A program made the position numbers and the translations under genes. The notes beneath the pieces were generated by a model. It was given only the letters and a program-made list of their open reading frames with translations, did not search any database and was not told where the DNA came from. A stretch of DNA of 64,000 nt from NCBI RefSeq assembly GCF_030409875.1, contig NZ_JAUFQR010000001.1:868001-932000 (forward strand). Direction: 5' to 3'. Of the stretch, positions 1 to 8,082 are shown piece by piece (position 1 is the stretch's first letter; each line of letters opens with the position of its first letter). Source of the stretch: Chryseobacterium tructae. Its GTDB lineage: Bacteria; Bacteroidota; Bacteroidia; Flavobacteriales; Weeksellaceae.

Positions 1-528
1 AAGGAATATCCCGGCCAGATAAATGAATAGTAATATACTGATGAAAGAAGCAATACTGATTGTGAGAAGGTGAGTAAGGTATTCATATCCATATTTGTCA
101 TAGGAAGCAGCGGTAACAGCATAAGTATTTCCATTATGATGATACACCATCCCAACAACCTGTAAATTTTCCAGAAAGAAGCTTATTTTCTTTTTCTCAA
201 ATATCTGAGTAAGCATTTCCGGTGTTTCTTTTACATAATCTACTTTAGCATCATCATGATAAACAAGTTGATCTTTTGAATCATAGATCGCCACCTGAAC
301 TTCATTCAGAGTTCTGTTATTATTTCTATACAATTTATGCATTTCCTGCTCCGGTAATGAGCTTTGGAAAAAAAGATCGGCCTTGGCAATGGCCTCATTC
401 TGTAACTCGCTGTAGAAAGACTTTTCCCTAGCTTCTTTGGAGGAATAATAAATGGTGATACTGTAAACGCTTAAAAGCATTGCAGTAATTAATGTAAAAA
501 GCAGTGTAAGCCTTGTTCTTATTTTCAT
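1..528 (-). CDS. Sensor histidine kinase, N-terminal part (partial at window edge)
   Basis: The minus strand reads openly from ATG at 528 to the window edge, giving about 176 residues. The protein starts MKIRTRLTLLFTL with a membrane helix (roughly residues 6-28). A periplasmic sensing region of about 110 residues follows, then a second helix near residues 148-172 (ending SILLFIYLAGIFL). This is the usual layout of an OmpR-partner histidine kinase; the HAMP, HisKA and ATPase domains lie beyond the window. Its start is 26 bp downstream of the stop of the response regulator gene at 555-1256, so the two form one regulator-kinase operon. The stimulus cannot be told from the sequence. The kinase call rests on this architecture and the neighbour, since no catalytic motif is inside the window. 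Confidence 0.75.
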   Translation of the reverse strand, partial: MKIRTRLTLLFTLITAMLLSVYSITIYYSSKEAREKSFYSELQNEAIAKADLFFQSSLPEQEMHKLYRNNNRTLNEVQVAIYDSKDQLVYHDDAKVDYVKETPEMLTQIFEKKKISFFLENLQVVGMVYHHNGNTYAVTAASYDKYGYEYLTHLLTISIASFISILLFIYLAGIFL

Positions 529-554
529 ATGGAAGAAAATTACACTTTACTGTA

Positions 555-1256
555 TTAAATATTTCCCGTTTCGTAGCCTTTTTTCAGAATAAAACCCATT
601 CCGGCTTTAGTATGGATGAGCTTATTTTCAAAATCTCTGTCAATTTTTTTTCGCAGATAATTGATATATACATCAATAAAGTTGGTTCCGGTATCAAAAT
701 GAGTTTCCCATACTTTTTCTGCAATATCACTTCTGGAAAGTACTTTTTCAGAATTTTCCATCATGAATTTGAGTAGGTTAAACTCTTTAGGAGTCAGCTT
801 GATAGGAACCTGATCTCTGCTTACTGTCTTTTGCTCCAGATTCATTTCAATACCTTCATATTTAAGCACAAAAATTTTTTGTTGTCTTTGTTGTGAAAAA
901 CGCTTCAACAGAACATTGATTCTTGCCACCAACTCACGCATTTCAAAAGGTTTGGTCATATAATCATCAGCTCCGGCATCAAACCCTTCCAATTTATCAT
1001 CTGTTGTTCCTAATGCTGTAAGCATGACCACGGGAAGATTAGGTTTCAAAGCTTTTATTTCATTACAAAATTCAAGACCGCTTTTTTTAGGGAGAACAAT
1101 ATCGGTGACTACCAGGTCATAATTTTTTTGCAATGCCAGTTTCAATCCTGTTGCTCCATCATATGCTGTGCTTACTTCAAATTCAGCTTCCTGAAGCCCT
1201 TTTGTAATAAGCTTAGAAAGTCTGTCATCGTCTTCTACTAATAAAATATGAGGCAT
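555..1256 (-). CDS. Two-component response regulator, OmpR/PhoB family
   Basis: The receiver domain begins MPHILLVEDDDRL (acidic pocket), has the phospho-acceptor Asp in LVVTDIVLPKKSG and the conserved Lys in DYMTKPFEMRELVARI. A winged-helix DNA-binding domain follows (LTPKEFNLLKFMM, SDIAEKVWE, VYINYLRKKID). The length of about 233 residues is normal for the family. I start at the ATG at 1256. The longer reading frame would begin with a GTG at 1307 that overlaps a good minus-strand -7 box (TACATTTG, 1314-1307), so that extension is more likely 5' UTR. It probably acts with the histidine kinase just downstream. The regulon is not evident. Confidence 0.92.
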   Translation of the reverse strand: MPHILLVEDDDRLSKLITKGLQEAEFEVSTAYDGATGLKLALQKNYDLVVTDIVLPKKSGLEFCNEIKALKPNLPVVMLTALGTTDDKLEGFDAGADDYMTKPFEMRELVARINVLLKRFSQQRQQKIFVLKYEGIEMNLEQKTVSRDQVPIKLTPKEFNLLKFMMENSEKVLSRSDIAEKVWETHFDTGTNFIDVYINYLRKKIDRDFENKLIHTKAGMGFILKKGYETGNI

Positions 1257-1329
1257 AAGAATAGGTGAAGTGTTTTGTGGGTGTAAAGATGAGGTAATAT
1301 TCTTCACAAATGTAATGAATTCTATTTTG

Positions 1330-1337
1330 TAATTTTG
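1330..1337 (+). promoter_or_regulatory. Probable -7 promoter box for the NlpC/P60-like gene
   Basis: TAATTTTG fits the Bacteroidota TAnnTTTG consensus and lies about 20 bp before the ATG at 1357. A minus-strand box (TACATTTG, 1314-1307) sits next to it, so the two divergent genes share this intergenic region. Confidence 0.5.
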
Positions 1338-1356
1338 ACGGATAGAGAATAATTAG

Positions 1357-2019
1357 ATGTCAGAATTTAAAATGCAAATTATTAAAAAGGCTGGAATTGC
1401 AGGGCTTTTATGCTTATTGTTACTGTTTTTGGTTCAATGTACTGCTCATCAAAATACAGTTCAGCTTCAAAACGGAGATTTACTTTTTGTTACCGCTAAA
1501 GAAACAGGGTTGTCCGGAGCTATTAATAATGTTACCCAAACACAAAAAATAGCCTCTTTCGATCACATTGGTATTTTGGAAAAGCAAGGAAAGAAATTAT
1601 TTGTTTTGCATGCAGCTCCAAAAGGAGGCTCACAAAAGCAAAGTTTAAAAGACTTTGTAGAGGATCAAAAAAAAGATCAGCAACATATTGTGCTCTACCG
1701 CCTGAAGCCCGAATATCGGAAATCAATTCCTGTTGCTATTGAAAAAGCACATTCTATGTTGGGGAAGCCTTACAACTTCAATTATATTTTAGATGAAAGT
1801 TCTTATTACTGTTCAGATTTTGTAGAAAGAGCTTTTCGGGAGGATCACATTTTTAAATTGGAACCTATGACGTTCAAAGATCCTAAAACAGGAAAAATCA
1901 ATACATTTTGGGAAGACTTTTACGGCAAGAAAAATCTGAAAGTTCCTGAAGGAGAGCCTGGTTGTAATCCCAATGGATTAGCAGGATCAGAAAAACTAGA
2001 AAGGATAGGAGAGCTTTAA
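1357..2019 (+). CDS. YiiX/YebB-like NlpC/P60-family cysteine hydrolase, lipoprotein
   Basis: A 220-residue protein with a lipoprotein signal (hydrophobic run then FLVQC, lipidated Cys near residue 28). NlpC/P60 superfamily features of the permuted YiiX type are visible: GDLLFV near the start, a His in ASFDHIGIL, and the likely nucleophile Cys in YYCSDFVERAF. Family members act as cell-wall or lipid/amide hydrolases, and the exact substrate is unknown. A second in-frame ATG at 1372 would give a more compact signal peptide and is an alternative start. The gene is divergent from the response regulator. Confidence 0.85.
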   Translation: MSEFKMQIIKKAGIAGLLCLLLLFLVQCTAHQNTVQLQNGDLLFVTAKETGLSGAINNVTQTQKIASFDHIGILEKQGKKLFVLHAAPKGGSQKQSLKDFVEDQKKDQQHIVLYRLKPEYRKSIPVAIEKAHSMLGKPYNFNYILDESSYYCSDFVERAFREDHIFKLEPMTFKDPKTGKINTFWEDFYGKKNLKVPEGEPGCNPNGLAGSEKLERIGEL

Positions 2020-2253
2020 GATCTTCTTAGATTGAATTGGTCTGGAAGATGGAAGAGGGAGTTTGGAAGTTATTATTGGCGATCTAAGTTATGAAGATCG
2101 AGCTAATTAAATCTAGAAGTATTAGAATTGATAAAAGTATATTATTGATTCTTTTAACTTGCTGATTTTTAGTATACAATTTCTATATTCCAATCTTTTA
2201 AAATAATTAGAGAAGCTATAATGGCTTCTTTTATTTTGTTAAATTTTCAAAAA
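2020..2253. other. Intergenic stretch with a GGAAG-type repeat fragment
   Basis: No convincing reading frame is present. Around 2040-2085 there is a fragment of the dispersed repeat seen elsewhere (TGGAAGATGGAAGAGGGAG followed by GGAAGTTATTATT). The rest is AT-rich and leads into the promoter of the NIL-domain gene. Confidence 0.6.
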
Positions 2254-2298
2254 TATTAGTCTACTAATTTTGTGGACTAATATTTTTTTATATTTTTG
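2254..2298 (+). promoter_or_regulatory. Promoter with overlapping palindromic operator, NIL-domain gene
   Basis: TTTTG at 2268-2272 and TATTTTTG at 2291-2298 match the Bacteroidota -33 and -7 elements with an 18-bp spacer. An imperfect palindrome with 11-bp arms (TATTAGTCTAC at 2254-2264 and GTGGACTAATA at 2272-2282, one mismatch, 7-bp loop) covers the -33 element, as expected of a repressor operator. Which regulator binds is not known. Rrf2-type control of sulfur genes is a guess from the gene's domain. Confidence 0.6.
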
Positions 2299-2360
2299 TG
2301 ACAGATTTAAATGCAGAACAAAATATGATCTGAGAATGTTTAACTAAAAAATGTTTAGCA

Positions 2361-2672
2361 ATGATTACACCTAACCCTAGTTTGCAGGTTTTCCAAAATA
2401 CACTGAGCCTGCCCAAAAAAGAATTATTATTGGAAATAGAATTGAATGGCAAAATGAAATTTGAACATTTAATGAGTACCATCTATAATCAAATGGGGAT
2501 CTGTCATAGAGTGTTATCAGCAAACGTGGAATATGTGAACGGATATAGTTTTGGTTCGGTACAATTGTATATTAATGTGAATTCAGAAGACTATCAGAAG
2601 CTGGAAGCCTATCTGAATAAAAATAAACTTTTGAGTACCACGGTGGAGTATCTCTGCCGAAAGTATTCTTAG
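2361..2672 (+). CDS. Stand-alone NIL-domain protein
   Basis: A 103-residue soluble protein. It resembles the NIL domain (a ferredoxin-like fold), best known as the C-terminal methionine-sensing domain of the ABC transporter ATPase MetN. Visible traits are the pattern KELLLEIELNG near residue 20, a central GxxxGSVQLYINV strand and ending helix EDYQKLEAYLNKN. Here there is no ATPase domain and no other metNIQ gene nearby, so it may be a free ligand-binding or regulatory subunit. It has its own promoter with an operator (2254-2298) and a terminator (2701-2726), so it is monocistronic. The domain call is by eye. Confidence 0.65.
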   Translation: MITPNPSLQVFQNTLSLPKKELLLEIELNGKMKFEHLMSTIYNQMGICHRVLSANVEYVNGYSFGSVQLYINVNSEDYQKLEAYLNKNKLLSTTVEYLCRKYS

Positions 2673-2700
2673 GAAGATTCATATAGTTTTAATTACTCGA

Positions 2701-2726
2701 AGTGTCTGGTTATTTTACCGGGCACT
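2701..2726 (+). terminator. Terminator of the NIL-domain gene
   Basis: An AGTGTCTGGT / ACCGGGCACT stem with a 6-base loop is followed directly by a T-run. Confidence 0.75.
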
Positions 2727-2750
2727 TTTTATTTTGAATAATTTTTTATT

Positions 2751-2780
2751 ATCTCGCAGATTAAACAGATTACGCAGATA
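2751..2780. repeat. TCTCGCAGATT-type dispersed repeat fragment
   Basis: A fragment reading CTCGCAGATTAAACAGATTA followed by CGCAGAT. It is related to the copy at 6826-6905, and its subunits are degenerate repeats of CGCAGATT / CAGATT. Confidence 0.6.
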
Positions 2781-2800
2781 TTTTAAAGTGGGAAAAGATA

Positions 2801-2891
2801 GAATAAAGAATAAAGAATAAAGAATAAAGAATAAAGAATAAAGAATAAAGAATAAAGAATAAAGAATAAAGAATAAAGAATAAAGAATAAA
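2801..2891. repeat. 13 perfect tandem copies of GAATAAA
   Basis: Exactly 91 bp of uninterrupted GAATAAA units lie between the convergent ends of the NIL-domain gene and murA. It is a simple sequence repeat prone to length change. Because it lies downstream of both flanking genes, phase variation of a promoter is not supported. The minus-strand reading frames over it (ILYSLFF repeats) are artefacts. Confidence 0.97.
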
Positions 2892-2948
2892 GATTCCAAA
2901 GTAAATGTCCAATTCTGTGAAGAATTATAATGGGAAGAGTGAAAATTC

Positions 2949-3000
2949 GCCTCCTCCGGAGGGGTGTCAAAAATTCAAAGAATTTTTGACGGGGTGGTTC
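2949..3000. repeat. Palindromic intergenic repeat (CCTCCGGAGG ... GACGGGGTGG)
   Basis: Two nested palindromes are visible: CCTCCGGAGG, and AAAAATTC AAA GAATTTTT flanked by GTGTC / GACGGGG. The remainder of 2892-3130 shows no gene. The structure suggests a mobile or RNA-level palindromic element. Confidence 0.6.
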
Positions 3001-3135
3001 TAAAAAGAACTTGTATTATTTTTTAAACGCAAGGTTTTATTTCCAAATCTTATATTTTAAGGAAGCAAAGTAATAATCAATTAAAATTGATTTAGCGAAG
3101 CTTATGTTAGAATGGTGAGATATAGTAATAAAAAA

Positions 3136-3159
3136 AGCGCTCAGATTTCTCTGAACGCT
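3136..3159 (-). terminator. Terminator of the DUF4290-murA operon
   Basis: AGCGCTCAGA / TCTGAACGCT stem with a TTTC loop. On the minus strand it is followed by a run of T (the A-run at 3130-3136). Confidence 0.75.
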
Positions 3160-3179
3160 CTATAGTAATAAAAATAAAT

Positions 3180-4487
3180 TTAGATTCTTTCGATGTCAGC
3201 ACCAAGTGCTTTTAGTCTTCCGTCGATGTTTTCATACCCTCTGTCGATTTGCTCGATGTTGTGGATAATAGATTTTCCTTCTGCAGAAAGGGCTGCGATA
3301 AGAAGGGCATTTCCGGCTCTGATATCAGGAGAAACCATTGTAGTTCCTCTTAACGGAGCCTCCTGGTTTAATCCGATTACTGTTGCTCTGTGCGGATCAC
3401 ATAAAATGATCTGAGCTCCCATATCGATTAATTTATCTACAAAGAATAATCTTGATTCAAACATTTTCTGGTGAACAAGGATACTTCCTTTAGCCTGAGT
3501 AGCCACTACTAAGATAATAGATAGTAAATCCGGAGTGAATCCAGGCCATGGAGCATCAGAAATCGTAAGGATAGATCCGTCAATAAATTTCTGAATTTTA
3601 TAATGTTCCTGAGCAGGGATGTAGATATCATCACCACTTTGCTCAAGCTGAATTCCCAGTTTTCTGAAGGTATTAGGAATTACTCCCAATTGGTTCCAGT
3701 TTACGTTTTTGATGGTGATTTCAGATTTTGTCATAGCAGCAAGGCCAATCCATGATCCGATTTCTACCATATCAGGAAGCATAGTGTGTTCAGTTCCTCT
3801 TAAATAATCCACTCCTTCAATGGTAAGAAGGTTAGATCCGATTCCTGAAATATTAGCGCCCATTCTGTTCAGCATTTTACATAATTGCTGAAGGTAAGGT
3901 TCGCAGGCAGCGTTATAAATTCTTGTTTTTCCTTTTGCTAAAGCAGCAGCCATTACAATATTTGCTGTTCCGGTTACAGAAGCTTCTTCCAATAAGATGA
4001 ATTTTCCTCTAAGTTCTGTTGCTTTTAAAGAATAGAAATATTCTTCTTCATCATAGTGGAATTCAGCACCAAGTTCAACCAATCCCTGGAAATGAGTGTC
4101 TAGTCTTCTTCTTCCGATCTTATCTCCTCCCGGAGTTGGCATATAAGCTTCCCCATAACGAGCTAACATTGGCCCCATCAGCATGATAGATCCACGAAGT
4201 TTTGCACCGTCTTTTTTAAATTCGTTGGATTTTACGTAGTCGAAGTTGACTTGATCGGCCTTGAAAGTGTAATCTCCATGACCATTTTTAGTAACCTTTA
4301 CCCCAAAGTCTCCAAGAATTTCAATCAATCTGTTGACATCATGGATATCCGGAATATTTTTAATTCTTACTTCCTCGTCTGTCAACAGAACCGCACATAA
4401 AATTTGTAGAGCCTCATTTTTGGCTCCTTGTGGAGTTATTTCGCCCTGCAGTCTTTTCCCTCCTCTTATCTGAAATGTTCCACTCAT
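3180..4487 (-). CDS. murA: UDP-N-acetylglucosamine 1-carboxyvinyltransferase (Asp-type, fosfomycin-insensitive form)
   Basis: The protein transfers enolpyruvate from PEP to UDP-GlcNAc, the first committed step of peptidoglycan synthesis, in the cytoplasm. The 435 residues show the two-domain EPT fold with the substrate Lys in QGAKNEALQIL (residue 23) and the active-site loop PTPGGDKIGRRRLD. At the position of the catalytic Cys115 of E. coli MurA this protein has Asp (residue 122). Cys-to-Asp enzymes are known in mycobacteria and Chlamydia; they stay active but are not alkylated by fosfomycin. The gene follows DUF4290 with a TAATG stop/start overlap, so the two are co-translated. Confidence 0.96.
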   Translation of the reverse strand: MSGTFQIRGGKRLQGEITPQGAKNEALQILCAVLLTDEEVRIKNIPDIHDVNRLIEILGDFGVKVTKNGHGDYTFKADQVNFDYVKSNEFKKDGAKLRGSIMLMGPMLARYGEAYMPTPGGDKIGRRRLDTHFQGLVELGAEFHYDEEEYFYSLKATELRGKFILLEEASVTGTANIVMAAALAKGKTRIYNAACEPYLQQLCKMLNRMGANISGIGSNLLTIEGVDYLRGTEHTMLPDMVEIGSWIGLAAMTKSEITIKNVNWNQLGVIPNTFRKLGIQLEQSGDDIYIPAQEHYKIQKFIDGSILTISDAPWPGFTPDLLSIILVVATQAKGSILVHQKMFESRLFFVDKLIDMGAQIILCDPHRATVIGLNQEAPLRGTTMVSPDIRAGNALLIAALSAEGKSIIHNIEQIDRGYENIDGRLKALGADIERI

Positions 4488-5161
4488 TATTTTCTGTTTT
4501 TATGATTGTTATTATGCCTCCTCTTATTAGGCTGGTTATTATTGTTTTTATTATTGCTGTTGTTGCTGTTCCTGTTGTTATTGTTATTATTTCGGTTGTT
4601 GTTATTACTGGTGTAGTAGATTTTACTTTTTTCAAGAGAGTCAATTCCTGTAAGATCCAACCTGTTTTCAGACAATTCTTTCAAGTGTCTGAAGATAACA
4701 TCATCCGTTACGTGTTCTTTATTGTAAACATTATAGGATTTCTTCATATTGTTGGCAATAACCTCGATAAGGGCTTCTTTTTCGTCGCCTGTTTCCAGTT
4801 CAATTGCTTTTTCTATTAATTGAAGAATACTTTTTCCGTAAAATTTAAAGTCACCTTGAAGTTTTGGGTATTCCATTCTTTTAGGCTTTTCTGCCAATTG
4901 TTCCATAGTAGGAAACGGATAAGGAGATTCTACATCCAGATCATGATTAGCAAGAATAAAAAGATGGTCCCAAAGTTTATGTTTATAATTTTCCTCGTCG
5001 CGAAGTTGTGGGTTTCTCTGACCCATAAAATCGATGATTGCCATAGCCATTTCGTTCCTTTCCTCTTTGGTTGGAAGTTCTTTGCAGCGCTCAACCAACT
5101 GTTGTATAATTCTGCCGTATTCCGGCATATGAAGCTGAGTTTTTTGGGTATTGTATTCCAT
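4487..5161 (-). CDS. DUF4290 family protein with Asn-rich tail
   Basis: Recognised as DUF4290 (MEYNTQKTQLHMPEYGRII, LPTKEERNEMAMAIIDFMGQ, LRDEENYKHKLWDHLF), a family of unknown function found upstream of murA in Bacteroidota. The first about 180 residues are helical and conserved. The last about 40 are almost only Asn with Arg/Lys/Ser, encoded by repeated AAT/AAC codons. I choose the ATG at 5161 rather than 5170 because the minus-strand -7 box TATATTTG (5175-5168) would overlap the upstream ATG. This makes a leaderless or near-leaderless mRNA. A role in cell-wall growth is only suggested by the murA linkage. Confidence 0.88.
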   Translation of the reverse strand: MEYNTQKTQLHMPEYGRIIQQLVERCKELPTKEERNEMAMAIIDFMGQRNPQLRDEENYKHKLWDHLFILANHDLDVESPYPFPTMEQLAEKPKRMEYPKLQGDFKFYGKSILQLIEKAIELETGDEKEALIEVIANNMKKSYNVYNKEHVTDDVIFRHLKELSENRLDLTGIDSLEKSKIYYTSNNNNRNNNNNNRNSNNSNNKNNNNQPNKRRHNNNHKNRK

Positions 5162-5167
5162 AGTATG

Positions 5168-5175
5168 CAAATATA
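5168..5175 (-). promoter_or_regulatory. -7 box for DUF4290-murA
   Basis: TATATTTG on the minus strand ends 6 bp before the ATG at 5161, so transcription would start at or very near the start codon. Confidence 0.55.
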
Positions 5176-5348
5176 TGGATTAAAAGAAAAATTGTTTCGA
5201 GAATCTTAAAAATTTATGATTTTTTAATGAAAATCTCAGTTGTGATTCTTATTGAATTATTATTTAAAACAAAAATATTTCTCTTTATTTTGAATTTGTT
5301 TTTAATAAAAATGTAACTTGTTTGTTATATTGATAATTGAATTTTCTC

Positions 5349-6787
5349 ATGAAAAAAACACATTTTATTCTTTCCCTATTGGCTTTAGCGCTTGTTGGCT
5401 CGTGCCAGAGTAACGATGAATTGAGTACAAAATCCTCGAAGGGGCAAGAGGTACACGACAAAATAGTAAATGTAACCCATCATGATGGAAGACCTTTCAG
5501 TACCGGAAAGGTATCCGGATCGGCACAAGGAAAATTTGTTGCCGGCCCGGGAGGAAGTGTTTTGATGCAAGGGTTTTACTGGGATGTTCCTGATGGTGGT
5601 AATTGGTGGAATACCGTTAAGGATAAATTAACGGCTTGGTCTAATGCAGGAATTGGTGCAGTATGGCTTCCTCCTGCTTCAAAAGCACAGAACGGAGCCT
5701 ATTCTATGGGATATGATCCTACCGATTATTATGACTTCGGAAACTTTAATCAAAATGGTAGTGTAGAGACCCGATTTGGATCAAGAACAGAACTGGAAGC
5801 TTTGATCACAAAGCCCATGCAGAAAATATGCAGGTCTATGCTGATATTGTAATCAATCATAACAGTGGTGGGCAATCTGAAGCCAATCCGTTTACGGGAA
5901 CTAATACCTGGACAAATTTCTCAGGAGTAGCTTCCGGAAAGTTTCAAAGAAATTACAATGACTTTTATAAAAATGCCTATGGAAATAATGATGAAGGTTC
6001 TTTTGGCGGGTTTCCGGATTTGTGTCACGCGAATCCTCATGTTCAGGATTGGTTATGGGGAAGGGATGATTCAGTGGCAAAATATTATAAAAATGTCATG
6101 AAGTTTGATGGCTGGAGATTCGATTATGTAAAAGGATTTGGGCCATGGGTAGTCAATACCTGGAATTCTAAAGTAGGAGGTTTTTCTGTCGGGGAATTAT
6201 GGGATTCTAATGTCAATACTTTGGAATGGTGGGCTAATAATGCAAACAGTTCCGTATTTGATTTTGCTGCTTATTATAAAATGGATGAAGCTTTTGATAA
6301 TGGAAATTTAAATGCTCTGAATGATGATATGATGTGGAAAAGAAATCCTTACAAAGCGGTGACCTTCGTTGCCAATCATGATACTGATATCATTTATAAC
6401 AAAATGCCGGCCTACGCTTACATTTTAACCCATGAGGGATATCCTACGATTTTTTATAGAGATTATGAAGAATGGTTAAATAAAGAAAGATTAAATAATC
6501 TGATCTGGATTCACAACAACAAAGCTACAGGAACTACTTCTATTTTATATACTGACAATGATGAATATATTGCAAGACGTAACGGCTATAACGGAAATCC
6601 TGGTCTGGTCGTTTACATCAACACATCATCAACTTGGCAGGAAAGATGGATTGATACGAACTGGAGCAATCAGCAAATTAAAGATTTTACCGGAAACTCA
6701 AACTGGTATCCTACAACGCAAGGGGATAAAAGGGTGAAAATTCAATGTCCACCGAACAGTTACTCGGTATGGTCGCTTAATTTATGA
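5349..6787 (+). CDS. Alpha-amylase family glycoside hydrolase (GH13) lipoprotein, frameshifted
   Basis: Starch-type alpha-glucan hydrolase, probably exported as a lipoprotein (signal ending LALVGSC). GH13 motifs are in order: [10 protein letters not shown] (region I), [11 protein letters not shown] (nucleophile Asp), VGELWD (acid Glu) and FVANHDTD (transition-state Asp). The reading frame breaks near 5813, where AAGCCCATGC should be AAGGCCCATGC. Restoring one G joins [14 protein letters not shown] exactly. All catalytic residues survive, so the break is probably a sequencing deletion. The full protein would be about 479 residues. The start is the ATG at 5349; a TTG at 5337 is less likely. No sus-type transport genes are adjacent. 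Confidence 0.88.
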
Positions 6788-6825
6788 GTGATGAGTTCAC
6801 AGCTCAAAATTGAATAAATAATATA

Positions 6826-6905
6826 ATCTCTCGCAGATTTTGCTGATAACGCAGACTCTTTATTATAATATAAACATCTGTGTAGAACTGTGAAATCTGT
6901 GGGAA
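6826..6905. repeat. TCTCGCAGATT dispersed repeat
   Basis: Starts TCTCGCAGATTTTGCTGATA and contains ACGCAGACT, then in the other orientation CTGTGTAGAACTGTGAAATC. It is an imperfect inverted arrangement and shares its core with 2751-2780. Confidence 0.6.
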
Positions 6906-6906
6906 A

Positions 6907-7317
6907 TTACACCTGAATAAATTTTTTCTTCTGATGCTGATCGGGAAGATAGCACTTTTGATTGGCCAGCTTCATTCTGTTTCTTGAAATGATATCATAT
7001 ACTTTGTCACTAAGAAAGGTTGGCATGAGTTTGCCAATTGCTGAAAGCTTATAAATCCCACCTAGTATATTCGCAATTTGGAGTACGGCTCTTGACTTTA
7101 TAAAATAATATTGTTTTGGTTTCCAAAGGTATAAAGTGTTGAAAACTTTAGTTTCTAAGCCTCTTTCCGATAAAAATTGCTGCCCGAATTCAGATTGAAG
7201 TGAGGCAAACATGAATTTGTCTTTTTGATCTCTCTCCAGAATCCATTGCACCCAGAAATTGCAGACTCCACAATCTCCGTCAAACAGCACAATATGTTTA
7301 TCTTCCCAGTTTTCCAC
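6907..7317 (-). CDS. DCC-family thiol-disulfide oxidoreductase (DUF393)
   Basis: 136 residues with the defining N-terminal motif LFDGDCGVCNFWVQWI (DxxCxxC near residues 14-19) of the DCC/DUF393 family. Members are small thioredoxin-like proteins thought to act in thiol-disulfide exchange; the partner is unknown. The length is normal. The gene ends the pair that starts with the haem-binding protein 5 bp upstream, suggesting a shared redox role. Confidence 0.9.
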   Translation of the reverse strand: MENWEDKHIVLFDGDCGVCNFWVQWILERDQKDKFMFASLQSEFGQQFLSERGLETKVFNTLYLWKPKQYYFIKSRAVLQIANILGGIYKLSAIGKLMPTFLSDKVYDIISRNRMKLANQKCYLPDQHQKKKFIQV

Positions 7318-7322
7318 TCCTT

Positions 7323-7790
7323 TTATTTATTAAACATGATCCTCCTTTCTGTATCTTCTTTGGTTTGCTTGAAATATTTAACAAGATCTGCACGCTGTTC
7401 ATCAGTCAGTTTTGCATCCTGATGCCCAATATAGTAAGATTCAAGCGGCATTTCTTTTTTCTCAACCATCTCAATACATTCTTCCAATTTACGAAGCTGT
7501 CTTTGAGGCTCATATACTGCAAAGGTAGAAAAATTAAGATGCTTTCTGCCTTCATTAATATGATTTTTCACATACCATGAAGCGGGCGAAATATCGGCAT
7601 ACCATGGATATTTTGTTTCATTGGAATGACAATCATAGCAGGATGTTCTGATGATCTTAGCTACTTTTTCAGGGGTGTTTTTAATTTTCAAAAAATCCAT
7701 GCCGGGTGTAGGACGAGGATTGGTTTTGTCAATAGGAAAAAACTGAATGATAACGAAAGCTACGAGGAGAATGATTAGTACTTTTTTCAT
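7323..7790 (-). CDS. Haem-binding domain protein (single CxxCH)
   Basis: 155 residues with an N-terminal membrane anchor or signal (VLIILLVAFVIIQFFP). A single c-type haem motif lies in TSCYDCHSNETKYPWYADISP, typical of the Bacteroidota haem-binding domain family. The likely location is the periplasmic face of the inner membrane, and an electron-transfer or haem-handling role is inferred. It lies 5 bp upstream of the DCC-family gene in the same operon. Confidence 0.88.
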   Translation of the reverse strand: MKKVLIILLVAFVIIQFFPIDKTNPRPTPGMDFLKIKNTPEKVAKIIRTSCYDCHSNETKYPWYADISPASWYVKNHINEGRKHLNFSTFAVYEPQRQLRKLEECIEMVEKKEMPLESYYIGHQDAKLTDEQRADLVKYFKQTKEDTERRIMFNK

Positions 7791-7829
7791 GAGGCGGTAT
7801 TTATGTTGGTGAATTAAAGTTAGTTATTT

Positions 7830-8020
7830 TTTTTGGATGGAAGTTGGAAGCTAGAAGTTCTTGAGGACAAGGTTTAGGTGTTGTTTTTTTTAATAAAATT
7901 TATTCGGAGGCTTGAGTGAGAAGGTTTTTGGATGGATGTTGGAAGAGGGAAGCTGGAGGTACTTGAGGACAAGATTTAGATGTTGCTTTTTTAACAAAAT
8001 CTATTCGGAAGGCTGCATGA
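7830..8020. repeat. Direct repeat of two GGAAG-rich units
   Basis: Two copies of about 90 bp (roughly 7835-7925 and 7930-8028) share TTTTTGGATGGA, GTTGGAAG, ACTTGAGGACAAG and TTATTCGGA / CTATTCGGA blocks. An inverted relative lies at 8083-8125. The whole 7791-8280 stretch has no gene. Confidence 0.75.
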
Positions 8021-8082
8021 GAAAGGTTAGATATTATTTCTGTATGATCTAAACAGGTGTTCTAAAGCTATTTTCTGTCTAT

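Noticed and set aside
2801..2891. Phase-variable promoter
   Set aside because: The repeat lies downstream of both neighbouring genes, so it cannot switch their transcription start.
2715..2970. Two minus-strand reading frames with ILYSLFF repeats
   Set aside because: They are direct translation of the GAATAAA tandem repeat and carry no independent coding signal.
4414..4819. Reading frames rich in Ile/Thr or Val overlapping the Asn-rich part of DUF4290
   Set aside because: They are shadows of the low-complexity AAT/AAC codons in other frames.
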